Assembly (NCBI RefSeq): GCF_014205875.1
Contig: NZ_JACHEN010000003.1
Coordinates: 1 to 64,000, forward strand
DNA from: Anaerosolibacter carboniphilus
GTDB lineage: Bacteria > Bacillota > Clostridia > Peptostreptococcales > Thermotaleaceae
Direction: 5' to 3'
Length of the DNA stretch: 64,000 nucleotides
Shown: in pieces, positions 38,477 through 47,407 of the stretch
How positions within the stretch are numbered: the stretch's first letter is position 1
Layout of the letters: every line of letters starts with the position of its first letter
The notes under the pieces: generated by a model
What the model saw: only the letters and a program-made list of their open reading frames with translations
What the model was told of the DNA's origin: nothing
The model's database searches: none
Made by a program: the position numbers and the translations under genes

Positions 38477-38500
38477 GCTGGTGAGAGTATACTCACCAGC
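38477..38500 (-). other. Hairpin between grdE and trxA
   Basis: GCTGGTGAG/CTCACCAGC 9-bp perfect stem with a 6-nt loop and no T-run, upstream of grdE. A candidate processing or stability element that could raise grdE-A-B levels relative to trxB-trxA. Confidence 0.55.
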
Positions 38501-38512
38501 ATAAATAACAGG

Positions 38513-38833
38513 TTAACCTACATGTTTTTGAATCATCGCCTCAATATTTCCTCTTGTTGCATCATCTTTTGTTACTTCCTCAATCTTCTCTCCGTCTTTA
38601 TAAAGAGAAATTGTAGGAAGTCCAAGTACTTTTTGAGAAATGGCTAATCTTCGTGCTGCAGTTGTATTCAACTTAACAAATTTTACTTTGCCTTCGTATT
38701 TTGCAGCTAATTCTTCCACATCTGGCATTAAAGCCTTGCATGGTTCACAACCGTCACTCCAAAAATCTACCAATACAAAACCTTGTGCTTCAAGAACTTC
38801 AGGTTGGAAAGTATCCTTATCAACAGCTAACAT
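38513..38833 (-). CDS. trxA: Thioredoxin with atypical CEPC active site
   Basis: About 106 residues from ATG 38833, with AAAGGAGGTG upstream. It has a thioredoxin fold: [28 protein letters not shown], then VKFVKLNT, then [17 protein letters not shown] with the cis-Pro. The active site is C-E-P-C rather than C-G-P-C; non-canonical sites are known for thioredoxins of grd operons. It carries electrons from TrxB to the oxidised selenoprotein A. It lies between trxB and grdE. Confidence 0.93.
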   Translation of the reverse strand: MLAVDKDTFQPEVLEAQGFVLVDFWSDGCEPCKALMPDVEELAAKYEGKVKFVKLNTTAARRLAISQKVLGLPTISLYKDGEKIEEVTKDDATRGNIEAMIQKHVG

Positions 38834-38890
38834 CTTTTTCACCTCCTTTAAAGCCCCACTTCATTTACATCGTGAGGAAATCTCGGAAAA

Positions 38891-39838
38891 TTACTCTTCA
38901 AAATTATGCTCGATATATTTCTCTACTTGAACTGCAGCGATAGCTCCATCAGCTACAGCAGTAACAACTTGTCTTAATGATTTCACCCGAATATCTCCCG
39001 CCGCGAACACGCCTGGCACATTTGTCTTCATATTATCATCCGTAGGGATATAGCCTTGTGCATCCATATCTACTTTACCCTTATAAATCTGACTTAAAGG
39101 ATCGTATCCAATGAATGGGAAAATACCGAAAGTACCATCATTCTCGTCGGCTACGTATTCACTTACTTCACCTGTCACAAGGTTTTTGAATGCAACAGCC
39201 TCTACCACGCCATCCCCTTTGATCTCTTGGATGGCTGTATTCCACATAAATTCAAGCTTTGGATTTTTAAACGCCTTTTCTTGAATAGATTTTGCTGCTC
39301 TTAACTCATCTCTTCTATGAACAATCGTTACTTTTCTTGCGAACTTTGTTAAATACATAGCTTCTTCCACAGCGGAATCTCCACCACCTACTACAAATAC
39401 TTCCAGATCAGTGAAGAAATCTGCATCACACGTCGCACAATAGGACACGCCTTTTCCTGTTAGTTCTTCTTCTCCTGGACAGCCAATTAGCTTAGGTGTT
39501 GCACCACTGGCAATGATAACTGCTTTTGCATGATATTCTTCTTTTTCACCTTTAATCACTTTAATTTTGCCACTAAAATCCACTTCTTTGATCGTATCCT
39601 TCTTTCTTTCTGCACCAAATTCCTCTACTTGCTCTACCATTCTTGCAACAAGACTAGGACCTGTGGCGTTTGGAATAGAACCAGGATAGTTCGCAACCTC
39701 GTTGGTTGTCGAAATTTGTCCCCCTACCTTATTTTTCTCTAGCACCAACGTCTTCATTTTTGCTCTTGCAGCATATAATCCCGCCGAAAGGCCCGCTGGT
39801 CCGGATCCAATAACTACTACATCATAAATGTTTTCCAT
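38891..39838 (-). CDS. trxB: Thioredoxin reductase
   Basis: 315 residues. FAD site VVVIGSGPAGLSAGLYAARA at the N-terminus, redox-active YCATCDADFF (about 131-140), NAD(P)H site VFVVGGGDSAVEEAMYL, and the second FAD motif GVFAAGDIRVKSLRQVVTAVADGAIAA. It is the low-molecular-weight type. It transfers reducing equivalents to the neighbouring thioredoxin for glycine reductase turnover. AAGGAGGTAA lies before the ATG. Confidence 0.95.
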   Translation of the reverse strand: MENIYDVVVIGSGPAGLSAGLYAARAKMKTLVLEKNKVGGQISTTNEVANYPGSIPNATGPSLVARMVEQVEEFGAERKKDTIKEVDFSGKIKVIKGEKEEYHAKAVIIASGATPKLIGCPGEEELTGKGVSYCATCDADFFTDLEVFVVGGGDSAVEEAMYLTKFARKVTIVHRRDELRAAKSIQEKAFKNPKLEFMWNTAIQEIKGDGVVEAVAFKNLVTGEVSEYVADENDGTFGIFPFIGYDPLSQIYKGKVDMDAQGYIPTDDNMKTNVPGVFAAGDIRVKSLRQVVTAVADGAIAAVQVEKYIEHNFEE

Positions 39839-39864
39839 AGTATTACCTCCTTAATATATAAATC

Positions 39865-40257
39865 TTATTCATGGAATTGATCCATACTTTCAATGCCACT
39901 CTTGATGAGATAGTAATCTATCATCTGAAAATCCTCAAGGATTCGCTCTGTCCAATGGGGTGTTTTTTTGCCCGTAATAAACTTTCTGGCTGTAGCAATA
40001 CTTTCCTCGATAATCATCAGAGAATTCATGTCTAAACTTCCACATTCGATAGATATCGCCAACGATTTGTAAGGTGTCTCATTTGGTTTGACACTCCCTG
40101 ACAATGGATGCGTCAAGAGATTATGACCTTCATGAATCTTATCCCTTGCCTTTGATAAAACATCTAGATAGGTATAAGTTTCAGAATACATTATGTCCAT
40201 TTTGTTGCAATAATTTTCATATACTTTTGGATTATTTGTAATAATTATTTTTTTCAA
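39865..40257 (-). CDS. grdX: GrdX family protein, first gene of the glycine reductase operon
   Basis: 130 residues with a TTG start at 40257 behind GAGGTGG. The protein (KKIIITNNPKVYENY, HNLLTHPLSGSVKPNETPYKSL, GSLDMNSLMIIEESIATARKF) matches the small GrdX family found at the head of grd operons, whose molecular role is not known to me. It lies directly downstream of the tandem glycine riboswitch and 26 bp upstream of trxB. Confidence 0.85.
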   Translation of the reverse strand: MKKIIITNNPKVYENYCNKMDIMYSETYTYLDVLSKARDKIHEGHNLLTHPLSGSVKPNETPYKSLAISIECGSLDMNSLMIIEESIATARKFITGKKTPHWTERILEDFQMIDYYLIKSGIESMDQFHE

Positions 40258-40367
40258 ATTTCCACCTCGAATTTTCTCATTTTCAGGAAAACGTTTTACT
40301 CCTAGTTTTTTTAAAAATAGTCGTTATGTATGAAAAAAACAGAGAAGCACAGCAAATAATCCATTGC
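40258..40367 (-). promoter_or_regulatory. Expression platform of the glycine riboswitch
   Basis: On the minus strand AGAGGAG near the 3' end of aptamer 2 can pair with CTTCTCT about 30 nt later, followed by GTTTTTTTC: a terminator. The same AGAG is needed for the aptamer-2 P1 stem (TCTCTG/CAGAG). Glycine binding should therefore block termination and turn the operon on. This is inferred from pairing. Confidence 0.6.
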
Positions 40368-40546
40368 CCTACTCCTCTGTCTTAAACCTGAGAGTTTCTT
40401 CTAAATAGAATTGCCCCTTCGGTGCTTTTGAAAAAGCTTTCCAGAGATCTGTCAAAATACGGTCCTTTTGCCTGAGAATTTCACCTAAAAAACGGCATTT
40501 TTTTGGGTTTGTTCCTTCGGCGGCTTATTAAAGCTCTCTCCCGCAT
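40368..40546 (-). ncRNA. Tandem glycine riboswitch
   Basis: Two aptamers in series. The first runs from GCGGGAGAGAGC through GCCGCCGAAGGAACAAACCC to AGGTGAAATTCTCAGGCAAAAGGACCG. The second runs from ATCTCTGG through GCACCGAAGGGGCAA to GAAACTCTCAGG, then a purine-rich end. The conserved CCGAAGG and CTCAGG elements occur in both. It controls the glycine reductase operon, which consumes its ligand. Confidence 0.93.
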
Positions 40547-40616
40547 TCATCAGCCAGATTCAATATATTGATTTTCATTATCTATTCCAGATTTTTCATA
40601 GATTTATTCTATCTTC

Positions 40617-40646
40617 ATTATATTACACTTGCTAAATGTTTGACAA
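40617..40646 (-). promoter_or_regulatory. Promoter of the grd operon
   Basis: TTGTCA and TATAAT on the minus strand with an 18-bp spacer, about 70 bp upstream of the riboswitch. Confidence 0.6.
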
Positions 40647-40748
40647 TACATTTATTGCGGCTGAATTTTCTGAATTTAAACAGTAGTTACAATAGATTCT
40701 TTCTTTATGCAATTTAATCAATGGAAATCAATTCATATCCATTGCTTC

Positions 40749-41594
40749 CTAACCTTTCAAATAGAATAAAGCCAACAAGTCCGGACCCGTATGAGTACCA
40801 ATGGTGCAGCCAATATTCGTAGTCACCAGTTCCTTCGGCTCAAATTCTCTTATAATCTCTTCTTTTAATATTTGTAGAACTTCCATATTATCCCCCGCAG
40901 CTAGCCCTATGATTTCACAGCCTTTTCTTATACCTCTTTCCTTCGCCAATTCAATCATTCTTGGAATAATTTTTTTGCTGCCCCTTACTTTATCCAGATT
41001 CTCCACCTTACCATCAGCAATAGTTAGGATAGGCTTTACATTTAGAATTGTTCCAATCGCTGCTTTGGCAGCGCTTAATCGCCCGCCTCTTTTTAGATAT
41101 TCCAAGGTTTCCACAGAAAAGAGATGATCTGCACGATTTTTCATATTCTCAATTCTGTCCAATATTTCTTTTTTGCTTTTACCAGTTTGAGCCATTCTAG
41201 CTGCCTCAACCACAATCATTCCACAAGCATAGGAAAGAGCCTGGGTATCTACCACCGTCACATCATCTGAATCTAGCTGCATTTTTGCCATCAATGCGGA
41301 TTGATGGGTTCCGCTTACGCCTGATGACCCATTGATCACAATGACTTCATATCCATTTTTCAATGCCGTCTCTATTTCTACTAGAAAATCGTGGGGGGGT
41401 ACCTGAGATGTGCTAGGAGTTTCACTTGAAATCTTAAGTTTCTCAAAAAACTGAGTTGGGTTTAAGTCGATTCCATCCTTGTATTCTTCATCACCAAATC
41501 GGATGGTCAAAGGAAGTATAGAAATATTATATTTTACCACTAAATCTTTTGGAATATCTGAAAGACTATCCCCGATTATTTTAATAGGCTTCAC
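40749..41594 (-). CDS. DegV-family fatty-acid-binding protein
   Basis: 281 residues, GTG start at 41594 with AAAAGGAGG upstream. Family marks are IIGDSLSDIPKDL, LPLTIRFGDEEYKDGIDL, the TPSTSQVPPHDF motif, VINGSSGVSGTHQSALMA, YLKRGGRLSAAKAAIGTILNVKPIL and TNIGCTIGTHTGPDLLALFY near the end. DegV (FakB-like) proteins bind one fatty acid and, in FakAB systems, present it to a kinase. No fakA is near. It is adjacent to a paralog (41634-42488), evidently by tandem duplication. A C7/G7 run occurs around 41394-41400. Confidence 0.9.
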   Translation of the reverse strand: MKPIKIIGDSLSDIPKDLVVKYNISILPLTIRFGDEEYKDGIDLNPTQFFEKLKISSETPSTSQVPPHDFLVEIETALKNGYEVIVINGSSGVSGTHQSALMAKMQLDSDDVTVVDTQALSYACGMIVVEAARMAQTGKSKKEILDRIENMKNRADHLFSVETLEYLKRGGRLSAAKAAIGTILNVKPILTIADGKVENLDKVRGSKKIIPRMIELAKERGIRKGCEIIGLAAGDNMEVLQILKEEIIREFEPKELVTTNIGCTIGTHTGPDLLALFYLKG

Positions 41595-41633
41595 TCAAAT
41601 TCCTCCTTTTGCGCATTCAGCAATATACTGCTT

Positions 41634-42488
41634 CTATTGCTGATTCGAATATTCATTCAAAAAATACATAGCAACCGCGCCTTGTCCTGCATGGGTACTG
41701 ACAACACAGCCGGTTTTAGATAAGATAATTTCCTTAACTTCAAAATTCTCACGTATTACATCTATTAATTCAAGGGCATAGGCTTCATCATTGGAGTGAT
41801 TTACTCCTATGGTCTGATTCGATAAATCAATATTGTGGTCCTTCAACCAATCAACCAACCATTTCATTGCTTTTTTTCTTCCTCTTACCTTGTCCTCAAG
41901 AACAAGACCGCCATCCTTTACCGTCAATATGGGTTTAATATTCAATAGTTTTCCCATAAAAGCCTCTGCAGCATTTAAGCGCCCACCCTTATATAGGTTT
42001 TCGAGGGTATCTACAATAAATTTATATTCTAGCTTTTCTTGCATATATGTAATCCGGTCGATAATTTCTTTTCTAGTATAACCACTTTTTGCCATTCTAG
42101 CCCCTTCAATGACAAGGAGTCCATAACCTAGGGTAACACCTTTGGAGTCAATAATATCAATTTCTACATCTCCCAGCATGTTCTTCGCCGTCATAGCAGA
42201 GTTGTATGTGCCGCTCAGCTTCGAAGACATCAATATGGCGATCACTTCATCTCCACGGCTTGTCATCTCTTTAAAAACATTGAGGAACTCTCCAGGTGTA
42301 ACCTGGGATGTTGTTGGTAATTTAGGGCTTTTGGCCATTTGTGTAAAAAACTCTTCAGCAGATAAATCAATACCATCTCTATATGATTTGTTCTCAAAGT
42401 TCACAGTTAAAGGTAGAACCTCAATTTCTAAGTCATTGATTAAATCCTTTGGAATATCCGATACACTGTCCGTTACAATTCTAATCAT
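41634..42488 (-). CDS. DegV-family fatty-acid-binding protein (paralog)
   Basis: 284 residues, ATG with GAGGTGAAC upstream. The motifs match its neighbour: VTDSVSDIPKDL, NKSYRDGIDLSAEEF, LPTTSQVTPGEF, SSKLSGTYNSAMTAK, NLYKGGRLNAAEAFMGKLLNIKPIL and SKTGCVVSTHAGQGAVAMYF. It differs enough from the neighbouring gene to be an old duplicate, and may bind a different acyl chain. The 39-bp gap between the two suggests cotranscription. Confidence 0.9.
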   Translation of the reverse strand: MIRIVTDSVSDIPKDLINDLEIEVLPLTVNFENKSYRDGIDLSAEEFFTQMAKSPKLPTTSQVTPGEFLNVFKEMTSRGDEVIAILMSSKLSGTYNSAMTAKNMLGDVEIDIIDSKGVTLGYGLLVIEGARMAKSGYTRKEIIDRITYMQEKLEYKFIVDTLENLYKGGRLNAAEAFMGKLLNIKPILTVKDGGLVLEDKVRGRKKAMKWLVDWLKDHNIDLSNQTIGVNHSNDEAYALELIDVIRENFEVKEIILSKTGCVVSTHAGQGAVAMYFLNEYSNQQ

Positions 42489-42594
42489 CTACTGTTCACC
42501 TCAGTTTCCAGTTTGCTCTACATTTGCCTTACATATTATTGTATTACCAAAAATACGAATTTACAACCATATTTTCCCTTCCATGTATGTACTA

Positions 42595-42636
42595 GAATGA
42601 AATAAGATGCTGTAAATACAGCATCTTATTTCATTC
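42595..42636 (-). terminator. Terminator of the first Na/Pi cotransporter-like gene
   Basis: A long perfect hairpin with an 18-bp stem (GAATGAAATAAGATGCTG with its complement) just after the stop codon of the gene at 42646. Confidence 0.85.
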
Positions 42637-42645
42637 TATCATTCA

Positions 42646-44277
42646 TTATGATTTTTGTGTGGCATCAATTACTGCAAAAGCGATTTTTTTTGCATGATCT
42701 CCGATTCTCTCAAGGTTACTAATCACATCTAGGAATATTACGCCTGCACCTGGAGAGCATTGTTGTTTATTTAAGCGAGCAATATGGCTGGCTCTTAGAG
42801 ACTTCTCCATGTGATCAATCTCACCTTCTCGCTCAATAACCCGCTTCGCAATGTTCGTATCCCCTGTTTTTAAAGCAAGAATTGCCTGCTCATAGGATTT
42901 TATCACACGATCATTCATCAACTGTAATTCTTGTAAAGCACCCTCACTAAAGTCTAATTTATTTTCTATACGATAGATTGCCAGTTCAGCCAGATTATCT
43001 GCGTGATCCCCTACCCGCTCAATATCATTGATGGTGTTGAATAGACCATCCACAATCTCGTGCTGTTCTCCAGATAAGGACGTATTTGATAATTTTACAA
43101 GATATGCAGCAATTTCTCTCTCTAAATTATTCACCGCACTTTCAAGATTAAATACCTCATGGGCAATCTTTTCATCGGCTTTGAAAAAAGCTTCCATAGA
43201 TTTTCGATAAGAATCTAAAGCCAAATTTCCCATATGAAGAACTTCTTTAATAGTCTGCCCCAAAGCAATAGATGGTGTTTCTAAAATACGATCATCTAGA
43301 TATTTCACACCCATGACTTGATCTTGTTCATCAGCTGTTTCCGGTATAGCTTTCCTTGCAATAAATACTAGAACCCCTGCAAATGGCAGCTGTATGAGCA
43401 TATTTCCAATGTTAAACATGGTATGGGCATTTGCAATCTGTCTTGCAGAATCCCCCGGCGAGATGTTTTTAACAAAATGAAGCACTGGTCCTTGCAATAA
43501 CAATACGAAAATAATAGTTCCGATAACATTAAATAAAAAGTGTATGAATGCAGCTCTTTTCGCAGTTTTTGTTGCTCCTATACTAGACAACATAGCCGTC
43601 ACGCAAGTTCCAATATTGTCACCAAATAAAATCGGTAGTGCTGATTCTATCGGAAGTAATCCTTGGCTGGCCAACGCAATCAAAATACCAATGGATGCAC
43701 TACTACTCTGGATAATCGCCGTAATACCAAAGCCCGCCAAAATACCAAGAAGTGTATCCGTAATCGAGCCTCCTCCAAAACTAGCCAATAACGTCTTGAA
43801 GCCCTCAAATTCACGAAGCGGCTTCATGGAATCAGACATAGTTTCCATACCGATAAACAATATACCAAATCCAATCAATATTTCTGCAATGTTTTTTGTT
43901 CTTTTATTTGAAGTAAATAACCAAATCGCAACACCAATTCCCACTGCCACTGGTGCATAATCCGTTAATTTGAAAGATACTAACTGGGCTGTAACCGTTG
44001 TACCGATGTTGGCACCCATGATGACTCCTACCGCTTGGGTCAGCTTCATAATGCCTGCATTTACAAAACCTACAACCATAACCGTTGTAGCACTACTACT
44101 TTGAATGACCATTGTTACGATTGTACCTACAAGTACGCCCATAACTCGATTGTTTGTTAAAACCTCAACTAACCTCTTCAGTTTCTCCCCAGCTGCTTTC
44201 TCAAGACCATCACCCATAATACGCATTCCATACAAAAATAAACCTAGTCCACCAATAAGTCCAAATGCGATGCCCAT
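42646..44277 (-). CDS. Na/Pi cotransporter II-related protein with PhoU-like domain
   Basis: About 543 residues from ATG 44277 (MGIAFGLIGGLGLFLYGMRIMGDGLEKAAG), with GGGAGGATGG upstream. It has two inverted NaPi repeats, VTMVIQSSSATTVMVVGFVNAG (about 50-72) and GITAIIQSSSASIGILIALASQG (about 200-222). Both carry the QSSSA substrate motif in re-entrant loops. A cytosolic PhoU-like helical domain fills the C-terminus (about 340-540). It probably exchanges Na+ and phosphate or another small anion. The next gene upstream is a paralog. Confidence 0.88.
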   Translation of the reverse strand: MGIAFGLIGGLGLFLYGMRIMGDGLEKAAGEKLKRLVEVLTNNRVMGVLVGTIVTMVIQSSSATTVMVVGFVNAGIMKLTQAVGVIMGANIGTTVTAQLVSFKLTDYAPVAVGIGVAIWLFTSNKRTKNIAEILIGFGILFIGMETMSDSMKPLREFEGFKTLLASFGGGSITDTLLGILAGFGITAIIQSSSASIGILIALASQGLLPIESALPILFGDNIGTCVTAMLSSIGATKTAKRAAFIHFLFNVIGTIIFVLLLQGPVLHFVKNISPGDSARQIANAHTMFNIGNMLIQLPFAGVLVFIARKAIPETADEQDQVMGVKYLDDRILETPSIALGQTIKEVLHMGNLALDSYRKSMEAFFKADEKIAHEVFNLESAVNNLEREIAAYLVKLSNTSLSGEQHEIVDGLFNTINDIERVGDHADNLAELAIYRIENKLDFSEGALQELQLMNDRVIKSYEQAILALKTGDTNIAKRVIEREGEIDHMEKSLRASHIARLNKQQCSPGAGVIFLDVISNLERIGDHAKKIAFAVIDATQKS

Positions 44278-44468
44278 TTTCCATCCTCCCATGATTATCA
44301 TTCACACTTCAAAATAGTTTACCTAAAATATATTAAATGTATGCTTGTACATGCACCTCCCGTATTCAATAACTACCTTGTATATCATACGACATTTTTT
44401 TATGCTTTTTGTTAAGCCTATGTTAAATCTTTTAACATTTTATTGATTTTGTTAATTGCATGTAAAAA

Positions 44469-44489
44469 GAGATATCATTACGATATCTC
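44469..44489 (-). terminator. Terminator of the second Na/Pi cotransporter-like gene
   Basis: GAGATATC/GATATCTC with a 5-nt loop followed on the minus strand by TTTTTAC. Confidence 0.75.
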
Positions 44490-44496
44490 CTAAATG

Positions 44497-46125
44497 TTAT
44501 CTTCGACTTGTATCGATAACAGCCATGGCTATATTGGATGCATGATCCGCTATTCTTTCTAAATTGCTAAGCATATCCAAGAAAATCACACCGGACTCAG
44601 GAGAGCACAATTGCTTATTCAAGCGTTGAATATGATGGGCTCTCAGACTCTTTTCTAAAGCATCTACTTCTCCCTCAATCTGAATCACCTTATTTGCTCC
44701 ACGGAGGTCACCCGTTTTTAAAGCATCTATGGCTCGTGTGTATGCATCTACCACTTTGCTGTGGATTTCTTTTAATTCTTCCATTCCAATATCTGAAAAA
44801 CTAATATCATGCTCTATGGTGTATAGGGATAACTCCGCTAGATTGTCACTGTGATCCCCTACCCTCTCAATATCATTGATCGTATTGAACAAACTATCTA
44901 CAGTCTCATGTTGCTCAGCAGATAATGGCGTATTGGATAACTTTACTAAATATGCTGCGATTTCTTGTTCCATTTGATTAATTATTTTTTCCTGTTTGAA
45001 TACATCATGAACGTACTTCTCATTTTTTTCAATAAAGGCATCTATAGATTTATTATAGTTCTCCAATGCCAATTGTCCCATATTCAGCGTCTCCTTCATG
45101 ACTTGGACAATAGCAATAGATGGTGTCTCCAGGATACGATCATCTAAGTGTTTGATTCCCCTGACCTCTTCTATTTCGTAGTCCTTTACAGGAATAATGG
45201 TATTCGCCAGCTTTACCAAGATTCCAGCAAATGGAAACAACATCAATGTGTTTACAATATTAAAGAAAGTATGGGCATTGGCCAACTGTCTCGCTGCGTT
45301 ATCAGGTGAGATGGTTTGTACTAGTTTGATGGTTAAGCTCCTAAAGAAGATCATAAAAATGATTGTTCCGATAAAGTTAAACATGAAATGGATAAATGCT
45401 GCTCTTTTTGCCGTTCGGTTAGCACCTATACTTGATAGCATTGCTGTAACACAAGTCCCTATGTTGGTTCCAAAAATAATAGGCAAAGATGCCTCGATTG
45501 GCAGAAAGCCTTCACTTGCTAAAGCAATCAAAATTCCTGTCACCGCACTGCTGCTTTGAACCGTGGCAGTCACCACAAAACCTGTTAAAACAGCTAATAA
45601 AGAGTCCATGAAGGTTCCTTTACCAAAGCTTAACATCATCATCTTGAACCCTTCATATTCCTTCAACGGTTTCACTGCCTGCTTCATAAAGTCCATACCA
45701 ATAAACAATATTCCAAAACCTATAAAGATTTCTGCAATATTCTTTGTTTTTTTATTCTCTGCAAATAACCATACCCCTACGGCTAGACCTACAACCAAAG
45801 GTGCTATCTTGCTAAGATCCAAAGAAACGATCTGGGCGGTAACGGTCGTACCGATATTGGCACCCATAATGATTCCCGTAGCCTGAGTTAACGTCATAAT
45901 TCCTGCATTGACAAAGCCCACTACCATGACAGTGGTAGCACTGCTGCTTTGAATAATCATCGTCACCAAGGCACCTATTATAACTGCCACAGCTCGATTA
46001 TTGGTCAATACTTCAATAATCTTTTTCATCTTATCTCCAGCAGCCTTTTCAAGCCCATCACCCATGATGGTCATGCCGTAAAGAAAAAGACCCAGTCCTC
46101 CAAGTAGTTCAAAAATGATCTTCAT
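44497..46125 (-). CDS. Na/Pi cotransporter II-related protein with PhoU-like domain (paralog)
   Basis: 542 residues, closely similar to the neighbour at 42646-44277 along its whole length. It starts MKIIFELLGGLGLFLYGMTIMGDGLEKAAG; repeats are VTMIIQSSSATTVMVVGFVNAG and VTATVQSSSAVTGILIALASEG. The PhoU-like tail has LFNTINDIERVGDHSDNLAEL and LSNLERIADHASNIA. A terminator separates the two, so they can be regulated independently. Tandem copies may serve different affinities or substrates; sequence cannot tell. Confidence 0.88.
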   Translation of the reverse strand: MKIIFELLGGLGLFLYGMTIMGDGLEKAAGDKMKKIIEVLTNNRAVAVIIGALVTMIIQSSSATTVMVVGFVNAGIMTLTQATGIIMGANIGTTVTAQIVSLDLSKIAPLVVGLAVGVWLFAENKKTKNIAEIFIGFGILFIGMDFMKQAVKPLKEYEGFKMMMLSFGKGTFMDSLLAVLTGFVVTATVQSSSAVTGILIALASEGFLPIEASLPIIFGTNIGTCVTAMLSSIGANRTAKRAAFIHFMFNFIGTIIFMIFFRSLTIKLVQTISPDNAARQLANAHTFFNIVNTLMLFPFAGILVKLANTIIPVKDYEIEEVRGIKHLDDRILETPSIAIVQVMKETLNMGQLALENYNKSIDAFIEKNEKYVHDVFKQEKIINQMEQEIAAYLVKLSNTPLSAEQHETVDSLFNTINDIERVGDHSDNLAELSLYTIEHDISFSDIGMEELKEIHSKVVDAYTRAIDALKTGDLRGANKVIQIEGEVDALEKSLRAHHIQRLNKQLCSPESGVIFLDMLSNLERIADHASNIAMAVIDTSRR

Positions 46126-46273
46126 GCTGTCCCTCCAATAATTTAAAATCCAGTAAACTTATCCTTGTATATCATACACTATTTTTTGATGTTTTTGTTA
46201 ATTCATCGTTAATTTTTTTAAATTTATGTTAAATCACTAAACCTATGCATTTAAAAAGCTACAAATGCAAAAA

Positions 46274-46298
46274 AACCATCATTTTATCAATGACGGTT
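46274..46298 (-). terminator. Terminator of the trmL unit
   Basis: AACCGTCATT/AATGATGGTT (one G-U pair) with a 5-nt loop, then seven Ts on the minus strand, just past the trmL stop. Confidence 0.8.
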
Positions 46299-46315
46299 CA
46301 CGTTACAAATTCTTT

Positions 46316-46786
46316 TTATACTAAATTTTCAAATCCAAGCTGCCTTAATGCTTCAAATAGAATAATATTCACTGAATTCGCTAAATTGAGAGAACGAGCT
46401 TTATCAACGGGCAGCATTGGAATCTTTATGCAGGTTTCCATATTGTTCGCCAATATTTCTGGTGGAAGACCTGCCGTCTCTTTCCCAAAGATAATAAAAT
46501 CCTCATCTTGAAACACAATGTCTGTATAGTATTTCTTGGCCTTGGTTGTAGCGTAATAAAACCTTCCTTGGGAATGCTTTTGAAAAAACTCATTTAAATT
46601 CTCATAGATATGAAGGTCTAACAAGTCCCAATAATCTAATCCTGCCCGCTTTAATTGCTTGTCTTCTACAGAAAAACCTAAGGGCTTGATCAAATGTAAT
46701 CGACTGCCTGTAGCAGCACAGCTTCTCGCAATATTCCCCGTATTAGGCGGGATTTCAGGCTCAAATAAAACAATATTGATCGTCAT
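46316..46786 (-). CDS. trmL: tRNA (cytidine/uridine-34 2'-O)-methyltransferase TrmL
   Basis: 156-residue SPOUT methyltransferase with the trefoil-knot signatures INIVLFEPEIPPNTGNIARSCAATG (N-terminal), DFIIFGKETAGLPPEIL (about 95-112) and the C-terminal knot IPMLPVDKARSLNLANSVNIILFEALRQ. It methylates the 2'-hydroxyl of the wobble base of certain tRNA-Leu species. It is 10 bp downstream of the cheX-like gene, so the two are probably cotranscribed. Confidence 0.93.
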   Translation of the reverse strand: MTINIVLFEPEIPPNTGNIARSCAATGSRLHLIKPLGFSVEDKQLKRAGLDYWDLLDLHIYENLNEFFQKHSQGRFYYATTKAKKYYTDIVFQDEDFIIFGKETAGLPPEILANNMETCIKIPMLPVDKARSLNLANSVNIILFEALRQLGFENLV

Positions 46787-46796
46787 TTCCTATTCT

Positions 46797-47258
46797 CTAC
46801 TCCTTTACTGCAATGTCAATTTCAAAGGTACCCATTTCTGTCTCTAAGGGTATACATATGGTTTTCAGCTGAGCAGTTGATAAAGAAATTTTTTCCCCCA
46901 CCAACAAAGTAGGCGGTGTTATATCCATGGTCACTCCTAAATTATAAAGCAAAGTAGCGGCATTTCCTAAAATCATATTGCCTAATTCTGAAATTGCACT
47001 TCTGGCAATTTCATCTAAGGCAGCTACTGGCATACCGCCCATCATATTAGAAGCGATCTTTAGTGCCATCGATTCACCCATATTAATCAGTACTTGTCCC
47101 TTAATTCCTCCTGTTAAGCCAATGATGATCGCAACATTTTGAGATGCAAATGGTGAATCCTTTACATAGATTTTTCCCATTTCACTTGAAATACCTGCCA
47201 TCTGTATTAAAATATCTTTACTGGCACTAATAAAAGGATTGATAAATTCCGCCTTCAC
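46797..47258 (-). CDS. cheX: CheX-like chemotaxis phosphatase domain protein
   Basis: About 153 residues from GTG 47258 (VKAEFINPFISASKDIL), chosen because GAGGAGGCGG lies 6-8 nt upstream and the family starts this way; ATGs further upstream lack a ribosome site. The CheC/CheX fold is visible. DEIARSAISELGNMILGNAATLL (about 93-115) carries the E-x-x-N motif that dephosphorylates CheY-P. GLTGGIKGQVLINM and the terminal IPLETEMGTFEIDIAV complete it. No other chemotaxis gene is nearby, so its partner response regulator lies elsewhere. Confidence 0.85.
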   Translation of the reverse strand: MKAEFINPFISASKDILIQMAGISSEMGKIYVKDSPFASQNVAIIIGLTGGIKGQVLINMGESMALKIASNMMGGMPVAALDEIARSAISELGNMILGNAATLLYNLGVTMDITPPTLLVGEKISLSTAQLKTICIPLETEMGTFEIDIAVKE

Positions 47259-47407
47259 ATCGTCCGCCTCCTCAACCAACATGTTCATTAAGTATTTCTG
47301 TTATTATATCATAAAAAAGTTAAAAGAAAAGTTTTTACAGGGGATCAAATCGACTTTTGTAGAAGTTTTGTATTTTTAAAACAAAATACAGCACCTCAAT
47401 TCTTTAA

